64,000 nucleotides of DNA. Source: Dipylidium caninum (lineage: Eukaryota; Platyhelminthes; Cestoda; Cyclophyllidea; Dipylidiidae). Location: the NCBI GenBank assembly GCA_017562135.1, contig QEYB01001628.1:62001-126000 (forward strand). Reading direction: 5' to 3'. Numbering within the stretch: position 1 is the stretch's first letter; every line of letters begins with the position of its first letter. Below, piece after piece: positions 33,700-45,300 of the stretch. The position numbers and the translations under genes are program-made. The notes beneath the pieces were generated by a model. That model was not told where the DNA came from. It saw nothing but the letters and a program-made list of their open reading frames with translations, and ran no database searches.

Positions 33700-36600
33700 A
33701 AAAATTTAGTTGAAACTCAATCGTTGACGGATAACCGCACGAAGTGTGCGAAAATATGCCCTCGAGTCAATAAGACTAGCCGGCGCCTACTATTTATTTC
33801 ATTCAAGAATAACAGTGAGCAAACATCTAACCCAAAATAATGAACACATAAGCTATTATTATTTCACTTCTCAATGACTAAATATCAACAAGACGACACC
33901 CCTAATAGGTCTGACTACATGATAAAATCACAATCAAATAAAGGAACAGTGATTGTAGCCTCGGCACACACCATTGTTGCTCATCAGAAATGCAAACGAA
34001 ATAATGCAATTTCAGTATAAAACACATGGCACAACTCCGAATATCATAAAATATGTTCTAATACGTTTGCACATGGTAACAAGGGGTTCCTCACTTGACG
34101 CTAGTTGGAGTGTGGTGGACTTAAGGGCAGATCAGCAAGCAATAGGCAGCTGGCAAATATACCGACCTTCAAGAAGAGGCGCCAAAGACAGAGAGTGAAA
34201 TGGCATCCAATTCTGTGGGACAAGGTCAGCATGGATCAGTCATTTTGGTCACCGAAACAACAGTTTGCTGTACACAAAACTATAAGGTGACATAGCCAAT
34301 CCTAAAAGGTAGCACGAGAAACAAAAGTTACCTTTTGAAAATAATAAGGGAATATGGACACCTCAGCAATGTTATTGGAATCGTGTATTAGGAAAGGAGA
34401 GAAAATAGGGAAGAGCATAATAGCAGTTTAACAACTTGCTCAAAAGACAGTACCCCACTTCAACCAAATTGCCCCTCTCTCTTAGATTCACTTCAAAGTC
34501 GCTCGCTCCACGTTAACACTATTCCACTCCTCGCACATACTTCGACAGGAGACCCCACTATAATCTTACGATTGACTTGTAAAGACAAAGCATTTCCCAC
34601 TCATTTGGCTCCTCTCATCACCTGGTAGGTGACTTCGTTCATCTCCCTCACTCATGTACACGGAATGTATATACGTCCCAATCCATGGACATTTATGGCA
34701 TTTATTCTGCAAGCCTTGTTCTCCTTCTTCCTTTAATACAACTTTCTTGCATCATTTCTTTGTTAATAATGTGGGCCAAATTTGAGCAGCATCGTCTGCG
34801 TAGTTCGTGCTTCGGTTATGCATGCAATGAGAACATTCTGCGGCGCCCACAAATCCTCGCATTCGTTGTCTGTGCATATCGTTTGCTCATCTCTCGGCGC
34901 TACTTTACCTCCCTAAAAGTGCAGGCGCACATTTATACCTCCATGTCATTGACTTGGCGTGAAGCTTAGTGAGGAGGGGGGAGGGGGGGAGGGAGGAGGT
35001 TGAGGAAAAGAGGGAGGGAGGGCGGGAGAGAGGGAGAGAGGAAGAGGAAAAGGGGACTACTAGGAGCTGGTGAGTCATCTATCTCTACATCGTCCTTTCC
35101 CTCGTTTTCATTCGAATTTTTCCGGCCTCTAACCCATCCCCTTATCTCATCCGGTCGATTGGACTGCCTCATGGTCACAAATTATCGGCACTAATTCAGT
35201 CTTTCACAACTTCTCCATCAGCTCGCTAAGTCAGATGTCCTCCACCGTGAGCACTTCAGCCCCAAAAGCCGCCAATTTAGGCCCTCATGTGATGCGAAAA
35301 TATTATGAAATTTTTCATGACTTCTGTCTCCAGCTTCCATCCCCAACAGAAAAAACTGTGTTCTTTTGGCCCAAAACGGCACAAAACTTATCTCATCGAA
35401 ATAGAGCTTACCCTCATTATGAGACAAGACGTGACGAGATAGACAGGATGAAGTGAAAACGCGTGGTTGAAGCAATCATGCTTGTGGGATCAGCATTCAT
35501 GACGCTACGTGATGTGGCATCAAGTCCATGCTTAATAAACAAATGTGTCATATGCGAATGCTTAACATCATTACGAATTAAGACAGCTGAGCAGAGGTCC
35601 CCTCGAGATGACATCCTGGAGGAGGACAAGGAGACACACCCAATGTGGCATGGCAGGAGGAGCTTGGTCCAGCGCCTACTCGCATCAGTAGTCTGCGTCT
35701 CGTGTTAGTGTGCTTTTAAGTGAAGTCTGCCGAATTGCAAGAGCCGGTGGAATTGCACTGGACCATCTTTCTTCAATCCACGCGGTCTACAGGCAGCATC
35801 TCCAGTACCTATCCGCACCCGCGAAAATCTGTCGCATAGTCCCGTACACAATCAGGCATAACGACATCTTCTGGCTTCGGTTTGCAGAAGCTTTTTTTGT
35901 CTACGCAATGAGGACACAACTACCTCGAGTTCTGACTTACCAGTAGAGTCTATTCAAAACCACGAGGAGTCGAGGTAGGGTGAATCGGAAGGTGAAATCT
36001 AAGCGGGACCTCGCGAAACTGCGGGGGTGATTTAAAGGGAAGAACTGAGAGTAGTGGGGAAGCGGAGCATTAGCGTTAGGTGTGGCGGACGTGGCTGACT
36101 CCAGCATGACACGGAGAGAAATTAGAGCAGAGGACAATCTCATTTCACCTTAGCGATTTATTGATGTGTGTATAGTTCTCCCAACCCCAGCTGGACACCG
36201 TCAACTCCCCTCTTCGTCGAGTGCAAAGGATGCCACTTACACACGACATCGGACATAATGGAACATTCAGTAGTCCAATGGGGGAAAGTATGTGAATACT
36301 AATTCGCCGATTCTCTTCCTCCGCCTGACTTCTCAATAAGGCACTTTTTAAGTACGTGTTTGGTGGCAGGAGAAGAGATCTATCAAGGGAAGTAGAAGGC
36401 GTTTAGTCGAAATGACTCTCATCGTAATTGCTTTCTGCCGTGCCAAGGAAAAGTTTCTGGTCTGTCAGATGAAACCGTTGGAATTCCTTCGTTCGTTCGT
36501 TTACTCCTTGGAGCGGAGGATGCTCTCAGTGGTGGAATAATCCGATACTGGGCAGCGGTGGTGGAGAATGCTGGTCAGCGAGGAATTAGCGAAGGACGCA

Positions 36601-38235
36601 CTTTCACGCTGGCAGGCCAGTCGCCTCGTCGCATCCCCCAATCGATTTCCATAATCCCGTTTGAGGACAGTTCAGTGCAACTGGTCTTTCGAATGACTGC
36701 AACTCATTGTCTCGCTAACTAAACCGCCAACGCCCCACCGACGTTCACGCGTTGACCTGCACACTCTGCATTCCATCCACCACCTTGCTTTCCCTTCGTT
36801 CCCACACGCTTGTGGAGTTGACGCATCGGTGTTCTTAAACGTCACTCCACCGGAATGCCTGGGAGCACACGTCGTCTCGACGTCGGAAATTGAGAGTGAC
36901 CACCATTCAGGACTCCTCGAAAGACCAATTCAATGATGCACACATTCGCCGTCAGTGTAGATGCCGTTGGAGGTGTGGGAGAAATAGTATTTCTCCACAT
37001 TGAGGGGAATATGGCGAAACTGGATAATGGCCCATTACTATAACGAGTGACATTCTGCAAGTAACGGCTATAAATAGGGACAAAGTTGAGGCAGAATAGT
37101 TTGTTGCTGACTACTACCAACTAATCACCTTCATCGTGAAAGGCGGTGTCAATAGTTGGCACTCGTTGGAGACCTCATAATGTCAACCGACATCACTTCA
37201 TCTCCCCTCGTCTTGCTTCATCTCGATTCCTCCAAATATACGCTACACTGCGCTTGTTTACAACTCTGGATTCCGTTTTGTCCTAAATGATTTGTTTGGT
37301 GCACCCGCTGTCCTTAAGCCATTTGAGGAATATGCGTGTTCTTGGAGAACTTCTTTGCACCTCATTCGCAACAAACACGGTTAATTTAGGAATTATGCCC
37401 CGTGGGGGAACCGCTTTATTAAATGACTCTCATACTTTGTTTATAACCACATTGGTCTAAAGAAGACGGGTTGGGGTGGGTGGGTGGGACGAGTTTGCGC
37501 GCATTGGGGTGGCGTAGGACCTTGGGGCACCGGGGTGGGGGTGGCCGGGCAACTAAGGGCTATACTTGGTTCTGTCTTCGAGGCGGAGAAAGGAAGTCCC
37601 CTTGGGTAGGTTGACAGCCAAAAACTCATATCTTCGAGGTAATGCACAGGATATCATCGCAGCGTCCCTTGTAGTACCCTTGGGCCTATTCCTTCGAGAC
37701 TTTTACTATCCGACTTTTCTAATCTCGCTCTCCTTTACGAGCTCTGGCTTGCACCATGTCATTTCTTTTTGATTCACTGGAACAGTTAAGGAGTTGCCCA
37801 GTCCCCCAACTTTTGCCAAGTCATGAGTAGTGAAGACGTCTGTCGATGTGGAATGAGTAGTTCAAGGTCCTCAGCATAATATTTTCGAAGTTTTAACTCA
37901 AAAATAATCGCACAAAGATCAATGATCAGTTCGAAAGCACACAAACAGTTTGCGTCACTGGAAAGACGAGACCACTGTCCGCAAGTAAGTAGCGTTGCTA
38001 TTTCTCACAAACCCCAATCGCTAGCGGAATACGGGAAAAAACACATGAGCGCATGTGAGCACTAACGACTACCAAATTGAACATAAAAAAGAGGAGGAAG
38101 GAGGTGAGGGGAAACGACGCATCCACCGGCAACAGACTAAGTCTCTGCTGAAGAGTCGCTTACTGCGCGAAATCCTTGCCAATCGGACTTGACCACCGAT
38201 AATCAGAAGGGAAATGGGCAAATATTATAGCTTTA
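33700..38235. other. Long stretch without recognised genes
   Basis: Short frames only. A plus frame at 35,235-35,456 (NLGPHVMRKYYEIFHDF) and one at 35,710-35,946 have protein-like composition but no domain or exon border. A GGGA/GA purine tract lies at 34,973-35,050. Confidence 0.35.
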
Positions 38236-38239
38236 TTCG

Positions 38240-38440
38240 CCTCTCCCACACCAGAAGAGAGAGGAGAACTTAGGATGGAGACAGAGTTCGGATCTAACCG
38301 CATTGATGGAGATCGGGAGAGGTCTTTAAACGGACCTTCATCCCAAACCATCGAAGCGAGGCTTGCTGTGCGCGGTGGGAAAATGTGCCGGAGATGGAGC
38401 GGAATTGTTTAACGAGATGGACTAGGCGATAGTGCCTTAC
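38240..38440 (+). repeat. Dispersed repeat family G, copy 1
   Basis: This matches 45,080-45,300. Anchors are GGACCTTCATCCCAAACCA, CGGTGGGAAAATGTGCCGGAG and AACGAGATGGACTAGGCGATA. A short family C fragment (AAAGTGAGTCACTGAGTCAAGCAGGC) follows at 38,860-38,890, matching 49,740-49,765. Confidence 0.5.
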
Positions 38441-38899
38441 TCAGGAGTAGCAGGAGAGAAGGAGGTAGAGGACGTAAGCATGACATGATAATTTACGAAG
38501 CCGTGTCGGTTTTCGTTTCATCGCGCATAACCGGCTAAGCCGCCATCAATCCCACTTTTCTCTTTTCCCTGTTCTCCCCACTTCTCTCCTTCTCTCATCG
38601 TCCACCTCCGAATGCACATCCTACTTTATGTCACAGTGGGCGGGGGTGGCCCGGCAAGTGAAAGTGCTAGAGATTCACCAATTCCGGTTTCGATTCGACA
38701 GCGTTTCCGTCTCTCTCCCGCATTTTTACACCTCTCCTTAAAATTCTTCTCCCCTGACCAACGGTGGTGTCCAACGCTCATCCAACCTTACGGTTTCCCC
38801 CTATGGGAAGTCGCTTTCTTCACAACAATGTGAACTTTAAAAAAGGCAGTTTTCAGACGCGAAAGTGAGTCACTGAGTCAAGCAGGCCATAGAAATCGG

Positions 38900-40285
38900 T
38901 GTCTATGCGAGGAGCTTCAAAAATGAAGAAAATTCGAAAATTTTTGGCATTCAGCCTTTGAGTTCAAATGTCACGCCAAATAGAACTGTTGCTATCGGTG
39001 GGCAAATACAGTTGTTAGAAGGTCCATAGAGGAATTGCCTTCTCAAGGGAGAATGAGTCTACCTCCTCTCTCTTATCTCCTCCCACCAACCCGTTGGGTC
39101 CCGCTAATCTGTGGAGTCGTTCTTCCCCCCCATTCAGTGCCTAAACGTGCAAGCTCCGAAGCCGGGAGAGACCGAAGAGGTTTCGTAGCCACAGAATGCC
39201 ATTCGAAAGGCTAAACTTCGTTTAAATGACATTTGATAAAAAATCGCAAGTATGCAAAAACGAGCGTTAGTAGTGTTGGAGTAGGTGAGACTAGTCACCA
39301 TGATGCTCTGATTCAAGGAGAGAGTCATTTGGGTTAGGGCGAAATGGGCTAAGTGAAAGAGGATGTAGGGGTAGAATTGGGAATTCCTCCAAGTTCTCAG
39401 AAATCCTGTGCCCAGAGTGGATGATCCTTCCGCAGATGCAGCGCCGTGAAACTGAAGACACCAAGTCCTGTCTTAGAACGCCTTCGCTGGCGTCATGAAG
39501 TCTTATATCCTGATCTACTGGCGACTTCTACTTCACTTCGCTTACTGTTCCATGGAGTCCAGCAGACAAGCGACGAGACGTATTCCATGTCGGTGAAGCT
39601 GCAAAGGTATGACCTTTGGTCCTGCTTTGTGCATTGCGTGGATGGGCAGACAGATCGTTATTGCGGTTGAGTTAGTGAGTTAATCCCCAATAGAATTTTG
39701 CGCCTCCTCCCCCGTCAACTCTGGTAAAAGCATTCCGCGTTTCTTTCGAGGCCAACACTTTGCCGGCTACGAAGGCTTGTGCACAAGCAATCTTCGGCAG
39801 TGCAGAGTTTTGTTCTGAGTAAGGAACTTCACAACAAACACTGAGACTAGGCGTGGCCTCAAGTTGGGTGGTTAAACAAGCACAAACTTCTTACAACCTC
39901 GTTCACGTAGAGCTCATGGACGTGGCAATGACCAGGTGAATATAGGCTTACAAGTCTGTGATACTGTGTACGCGGTCAACTTTGTCCAGCGACCTCTTCA
40001 CTAGGGCGTTGAGTGCCAATGCCACGGTGAAATTCACACTCGCATACTCGGAACCAAAACTCGCTAAACACTCTCACCGCTAGTTTCCATTTCTGCCACC
40101 TAGCGATGAGCGGTCTACGTGGTTGAACCGGCAAATAAATAACGACAACGTGTAAAGCGTGAAAACGACGAAATTTGGCGAAGTATCCTCATGTCATTAA
40201 TTGATGTGGCAATTGAGCGTAAGACTGAAGAAGACCACCAAGGATGAGAATTTCCAGCTCAAGGGCGACGTAAGAGATCACCAAG
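38900..40285. other. Unassigned sequence
   Basis: No gene recognised. A plus frame at 39,446-39,670 (74 codons) has ordinary protein-like composition only. Confidence 0.3.
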
Positions 40286-40289
40286 TGAA

Positions 40290-40560
40290 GGCGACGTAGG
40301 CAATTGGGTTCCAGACCATTGGAAGGCGATGAATGGCGTCGGAGGGAAACGGAGAGAGGAGGAATGAGAGGGACACGGCTGTATGGGGTGAAGAAATGTG
40401 ATACACGATTGCCAAAACGGGGTCCATGAAATGGAGCGACCATAGATCCTCACAGTGGCAGTTCGCTGGACTGTTACTCTGATGTGAGTGCGCAGAATCC
40501 TTCGATTCACGTTGGTTACCTGATGTCGGAGTAGATGGCATCTGGTTGTCACTGCTGAAG
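40290..40560 (-). repeat. Dispersed repeat family D, minus-strand copy
   Basis: The inverted counterpart of 5,880-6,120. Shared minus-strand patches are CTCACATCAGAGTAACAGTCC, CCTCTCATTCCTCCTCTC and CGTGTATCACAT. Confidence 0.5.
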
Positions 40561-40628
40561 AGGCAGTTAGTTAACTGACACCGCATTCACTCGGCCATTT
40601 CCACAGTGGCCCATGTCAGCGTTGCTCC

Positions 40629-41069
40629 ATGTCCTCTTACCTCTCTCTTGCTCTGAAGACCCTCTTCCTCGAATCAACCGAATGTCCTCTGCAGTTAGAC
40701 TGTTTAGTCAAGTTTACCATCATGATATGGGCCAGTTACGGCGCATGGAGGAGTTGCAGAGTTGGTTTCAAGCTGACGCCACACCTCATCAGTGGCGCAA
40801 TTTCACGTGTGGCTCAAAGGAAGGTAATCGAGGACTTAGGCCTCTATTTTCCCACAAGACAACAGGAATTCTATGTCCCTGGAAAGATAGACGAGTATGA
40901 TGACGAGGCTGTGCAGATAGAACACGCCTCGACACAATTATTTTGCTACTCGAGTCCCCTGACCTCGTCTTCCGACAGTAGGAGGAAGGTCATTTTTGTC
41001 CATATTTTCACGACTGTTCACTTAGATCTCCTGCCGAACGGTGAGGAAGGTTGCCTAATTCTCGTGTGA
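40629..41069 (+). CDS. Hypothetical 146-codon ORF
   Basis: This is the longest ATG-started frame outside repeats and low-complexity sequence on the plus strand. It has a mixed, protein-like composition, with an acidic patch (PGKIDEYDDEAVQIE) in the middle. It lies between the inverted family D copy and the family A copy. No domain, and a frame this long is expected a few times by chance in 64 kb. Confidence 0.2.
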   Translation: MSSYLSLALKTLFLESTECPLQLDCLVKFTIMIWASYGAWRSCRVGFKLTPHLISGAISRVAQRKVIEDLGLYFPTRQQEFYVPGKIDEYDDEAVQIEHASTQLFCYSSPLTSSSDSRRKVIFVHIFTTVHLDLLPNGEEGCLILV

Positions 41070-41214
41070 CAAAACGAAATCGCGCCAACTAGAAGGCGTG
41101 TACAAAGTTGCAATCACTGGTTCGAGGGGATATTCGAGGGAAGGAAGGAAGGTGGATTCCGAATCTCGTGAAGCCACCATTTCGGGGCTAACACTTCAGC
41201 TTCCTCTCTGTCGA

Positions 41215-41397
41215 TTGCCAGTTGGCGTCACTATCCATTGTCCTATCATTGGTAGGACCTCGGCCAAACAAAGAGATAATCACACACACACGCACACACA
41301 CGCACACACACGCTGCCATACGAGCGGTTATGAGGGGTAAATCGAACTTATTTGCCTTGGCCTCTTCCCCCTCCCTTTCTTATCCCTATCTTGACAG
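41215..41397 (+). repeat. Family A leader segment, copy 3
   Basis: This matches 18,035-18,180 and 59,105-59,260: GTCACTATCCATTGTCC, CTCGGCCAAACAAAGAGATAA, a (CA)n run at 41,280-41,312 and GCTGCCATACGAG. It ends in a pyrimidine tract (CCCTTTCTTATCCCTATC) and TTGACAG, a good splice acceptor for the next segment. Confidence 0.6.
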
Positions 41398-42227
41398 CTG
41401 CAACAGCAGAGGGGCGGGCGAGAATGGACAAGAGGTGGACTCTCATCCTCGATGGTATCGAAACGGGGACCAAATTGGCAATGGAAAAGGAGGCAGATAT
41501 GGAAGCGGAGGTGGAGACGAGGTCGGAGACGAGGTCGGAGACGGAGACGGAGACGGTGACGAGGACGGGAGCATTGGCTTGGGAAGTGGATTCAGAGGAA
41601 GAGGACTCGGAGTCCGCGGCAGATGCGCTCAAGCGAGTCCGTGAGTGTTCAATTCGTCTTAAGATCAACGGTGTCCTCCGTGTAGTGATGTGCAATGGTT
41701 TACGAGCCATCGTTGAATGATAATGTACCTACCTCATCTGTGTAGTTGCGAGTAGAACGCGTCACCGCGAGGACTCACCGCCGCCGAAAACCCTCTACAA
41801 GTCCGTCTGCCGATGCTTGGTGGACGTTTATATGGGAGGATGAGTCCGCGGAAGACGATTCTGAGCCGCTAGATAAAGCCCTCAAACGCATCCGTGCGTG
41901 TTCACTTAGTCTTAATCTCCCCGCCAGTTTTACGGCGCAATGGTTTTTGAGTGATCATTGACTGAAAACGTGTCGCCGCTGCAAAGGTGCCAACCGAAAG
42001 CTGTACAATGAGGAGACGCCGTTGACGCAGCCATTTACAAGGACATCTGTAAACGGCCAGTGGACATTGTTTTCAAGTATTGGCGGAAGTTGGTATCAAA
42101 TTATGAGGCATTTAAGCCGAATGACTTATCTTATCTTATCTTGCAGTGGAAAAGAAAACTTACAAACCTATTTTGCTGCTTCTGGAGGAAGACGCAGATG
42201 GCGTGGGTAGATGATACAAATCGGTGA
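41398..42227 (+). CDS. Family A gene-like copy, open through four exon-like segments (41-42 kb)
   Basis: Segment b, 41,398-41,640, lies between TTGACAG and GTGAGTG and encodes a Glu/Thr-rich acidic stretch ending AADALKRV. Segment c is about 41,753-41,893, after a weak GAG acceptor and up to GTGCGTG, and ends KALKRI. Segment d, 41,987-42,048, is 62 bases and its donor is GTAAAC. Segment e, 42,147-42,227, follows CTTATCTTGCAG, encodes LFCCFWRK and ends in TGA. All phases agree (1-1-1-0). The product would be strongly acidic then basic. The acceptor of c is weak. If c is not spliced, the frame ends QWFLSDH at 41,961. No upstream signal exon was found. The family is unrecognised. Micro-exon-type secreted proteins of flatworms are only a loose comparison. 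Confidence 0.4.
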
Positions 42228-42237
42228 GACTTATGGC

Positions 42238-42250
42238 GGGGGGGGGGGGG
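42238..42250 (+). repeat. G13 homopolymer
   Basis: Thirteen consecutive G bases shortly after the TGA of the family A copy. Confidence 0.95.
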
Positions 42251-42769
42251 AGGAAGCGCACCGGAGGTCGAGGAGCCGGTGAGTCGGGGAGACGAGCGAG
42301 TAAAGGAAGTGTGCAGAGCTTTGGAGGGCGCAGGGGAACACATGCAAGGTAAGTGGAGAGGCATTTCTCGTCTTCATATTGTTACCAGTGGTTAAAGAAG
42401 CGGACGATTGTGAATGCTTGTTGGTGAATACGTCTTGAGTAAATACCGTAGTCGGATAGAATTTAGAGCTCTCCAAGATTAACGATCATCAAAGAAGGCA
42501 GTTTTCTGTAAGAAGAATAGAGAGCGACTATTCTCTTCGCGAACATGCAGAAACTATGAAGGTCGATGAGTAGCCCAACACGCCAACAGTCCAACAGACC
42601 ATCAATCCAGGAATCCCCGCAAGAAGGGCTGCAAGAATGCAGGTCAGTGAATCGCCTCGGCAATGTCCAAGCACATGCTGTGGCTGGTGCTTCCACTACT
42701 GAGAAGAGGACGTATTCCGGCGACGTCTGCGCATTTTACTGGTTGATTCTTGGTTGATTGGCAGCAAGT

Positions 42770-43020
42770 TTAGCGCCTCACATTCCGACGCTGAATATAA
42801 GAGCGTCGGCCTGGACGACTGACTCTTCACTTCAATAGCCATGAGGCAGGAGAATAAGATAAGGCCGAGCAAAAGACCAGCAATCGAAAAAAACTTAGCG
42901 AGAAGAGTGTAACAGTCCACTTTCGTAGACTCCGCTCGACTCCGAAGTGCCTGAGAATGGCGTCACATTCTGCCGAAGCCCAAGCCGACGAAGCAATTTC
43001 TACCACCCTTCATTCGGTTA
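42770..43020 (-). repeat. Hydrophobic-segment module, minus copy (frame open)
   Basis: On the minus strand the frame stays open through AKFFSIAGLLLGLILFSCLM and into AIEVKSQSSRPT, followed by a polar, Arg-rich tail. It has no ATG before the hydrophobic stretch, but CATTCTCAG just upstream could be an acceptor. The hydrophobic stretch resembles a signal anchor. It is inverted relative to the neighbouring acidic gene-like copy, so the two cannot belong to one transcript as assembled. Confidence 0.4.
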
Positions 43021-43489
43021 GGAAGCAAGCAAGCAAGCAGAGGAGAGCACACGTCAAGTTCGCAAAGTAACTTTCTGCACGAGGAAAGGCGTCAACAAAT
43101 TCAAATACAATCGATACCGCAGCTTACAATCGATTATGGTCGCGTCAGTAAGTAATGATTTGGTTGAAAGCACTTCCTGAGTGGGCGCGATTAATGACAG
43201 ACATTAGCTTGGCACATCTGCCCGGTAATACGCTCGTGGTGACGCCACGTAACCGCTAAGAGACTCACAGATTACCCAGAAATTAAAATCAACGCTCGCA
43301 CTATCCTGTTATTTCAGTGAGCCTTTGGTCAATATCTCCTGACAAACACTGCCTTCGCCCTTCACCACTGCCTAGTGCAACAGAGGAGATCATTAGGCAA
43401 AAGGATGCCATCCGAGAGATTCCTTGTGCTAGTTCACCAATGCGACTATAATTTTTTGAGCTGAAACGCTATGATCACTTGAAAGAATG

Positions 43490-43880
43490 CAAAGACAAGT
43501 ATTGTTGGTGATTTTTTTTCCTGTTGCTCATCTTCCACCTCAAAGCGGGTGTTGTTTGGATGGATCAGAAGGGGAAAACAGTGGTGACATGAGACCGTCC
43601 ATAATGCTTCCTTCTAGCAACAATACAGTCCGTTCGTAGATTTTGACGTCGCAAAATGACATATGGAGAAAAAGAGGAGGCGAAAGAGGGTGAGGAGAGC
43701 GAATGGGAGACCCTGTGTACAACGTGATTGATTCTTCCGCCGAAGCGACGCCGTCTAGCCTACAGCAGTACACTCTGCCTCAGATCGCTTTCGTTGGTGT
43801 CATGACGTCTACTTTCGCAATTCACGGTTCCACTCAGCCCCGTCGGCGATATACCAACCTTGTTCTCGCCTCACCGAAAA
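43490..43880 (+). repeat. Dispersed repeat family E, copy 2
   Basis: The counterpart of 9,070-9,450. See the shared TCTTCCACCTC, GTAGATTTTGACGTCGCAAAA and TTTCGTTGGTGTCATGA patches. Its frame from 43,703 contains AFVGVM and IHG in register with the first copy. Confidence 0.55.
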
Positions 43881-43962
43881 GGGGCCATTTCCCGAGAATA
43901 CAGGGGTAAAAGCATTCCCAATGCTAACCTAGGGGAGTCCCCGTACCACACCGCATTGCTTG

Positions 43963-44175
43963 TCACGGCTGTACGGCTTTAGGCAACGTATCCACGAGCG
44001 ATAGCCTCGTCTGACTCTTGGGTGGAGGCGGAGGTGTTGGAGGCTGTTGTCCAAGTTGAGGTGGGACGTATTTTCCCCAGCGGTTAATATGGTAACAACG
44101 CGGATCACAGAAGCGATTGGATGCACCATCTTTTGTACCATTCAGTAAGGAAACATCTGCGGAATGCCAAGGCAT
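43963..44175 (-). CDS. Candidate small Cys/Pro ORF
   Basis: 70 codons from an ATG, with CDPRCYHINRWGKYVPPQL followed by a proline run (PPTPPPPPK) and a polar tail. TTTATAG lies just upstream of the ATG. The composition is protein-like and low in the Ser/Arg bias of shadow frames. The proline run itself comes from a CCTCCGCC-type tract. No homologue in the window and no family recognised. Confidence 0.25.
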   Translation of the reverse strand: MPWHSADVSLLNGTKDGASNRFCDPRCYHINRWGKYVPPQLGQQPPTPPPPPKSQTRLSLVDTLPKAVQP

Positions 44176-44179
44176 TCTA

Positions 44180-45075
44180 TAAAAGTCTGATGTACAACAG
44201 CACTAATGTGGGCAAGGCTTTTCTTACGTCAACAAGTCGCATCTAAAATGTTCTCCCACCCTCGTTCCACAGCGAGTACGCGTCCTCGTTGTCTTCAACA
44301 ACTCGGCGTCAAGCCATATGACTTATCCCCACCCTTAATTGGCCGTTGTCCCACCGTCGTAACTTCGTCATTGCGACCGCTCGGTGAGCAGAGAAACTGC
44401 GGCAGGGAACACGGAGCCTTAGACCACGAGATCTCCTCGTTCATCCCATGACTGACGTCTTCGCAAATATCCACAACCCGTCGAATAGCCTCACATCAGA
44501 TCATTTGGTTGGTGCAGCCACCAGTCGATGTGTGAACGGTGTCAAGTCAGTCCTCACCCGTGACACCTCGCTAATTTGTCCATTTTGTGAGAAATCCGAG
44601 ACCTCGTAGACCTGAATACTTTTTGGGTGCTAACACCTCTGCCTTGGATTGGAACCCAGCCAACTTTTGGTCTCCTCTACTTCCCCCCTTATTGTGCGTG
44701 CAGACTTATGTGCCTCCACGAAGCGACGGGGCCTCATGAGAAGCAGATGAGAGGCGGGAAATGGGCGCCGGAGACCTGAGTTGCAGGTGCATAAACAAGG
44801 GCGGCGGTTTTTGAGGTCGAGGCTCCAAAGTCCCTTGGTTACGCGGGAAAGCCATGGACTGCTTGAAACTGCTTAGCCTAAATTTGGCCGAAGCACACAG
44901 AGGCGAAGAGGCGCTTGTGGGCGCCTCAGTTGCAGAGGCGATAACTCGAGCAACGTCCACTTTGGGCTGTTTTCCCCTACCTCATCGTTGAATGTCCTCA
45001 AAGAGTGAACTCTTGGGGTTCTCTTCCGAACAACATGACTGACATGCCGAAGTATCTCATGCCAGAAAAAAAGAG
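44180..45075. other. Unassigned sequence
   Basis: No gene or repeat recognised. Overlapping frames on both strands lack domains. Confidence 0.3.
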
Positions 45076-45079
45076 AAGA

Positions 45080-45300
45080 GAGGAGGAGTGAAAAAGAGGT
45101 CGATCCCAACCGCCTCACATGACGGAGCTGGCGGTCGTAAGACCCTCGTTTTGAAAATCGTATGTTGAAACTCAGTTGAAGCCTTCGGAAGGACCTTCAA
45201 CTCAAACCAACTAGGCGAAATTGACTGTGTACGGTGGAAAAAATTTGGCGGAGGTGTAGGCGTTGGACGAGATGGACTGGAAGATACTGTATTCCCCACT
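45080..45300 (+). repeat. Dispersed repeat family G, copy 2
   Basis: The counterpart of 38,240-38,440, sharing GGACCTTCAACTCAAACCA, CGGTGGAAAAAATTTGGCGGAG and ACGAGATGGACTGGAAGATA. Confidence 0.5.
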
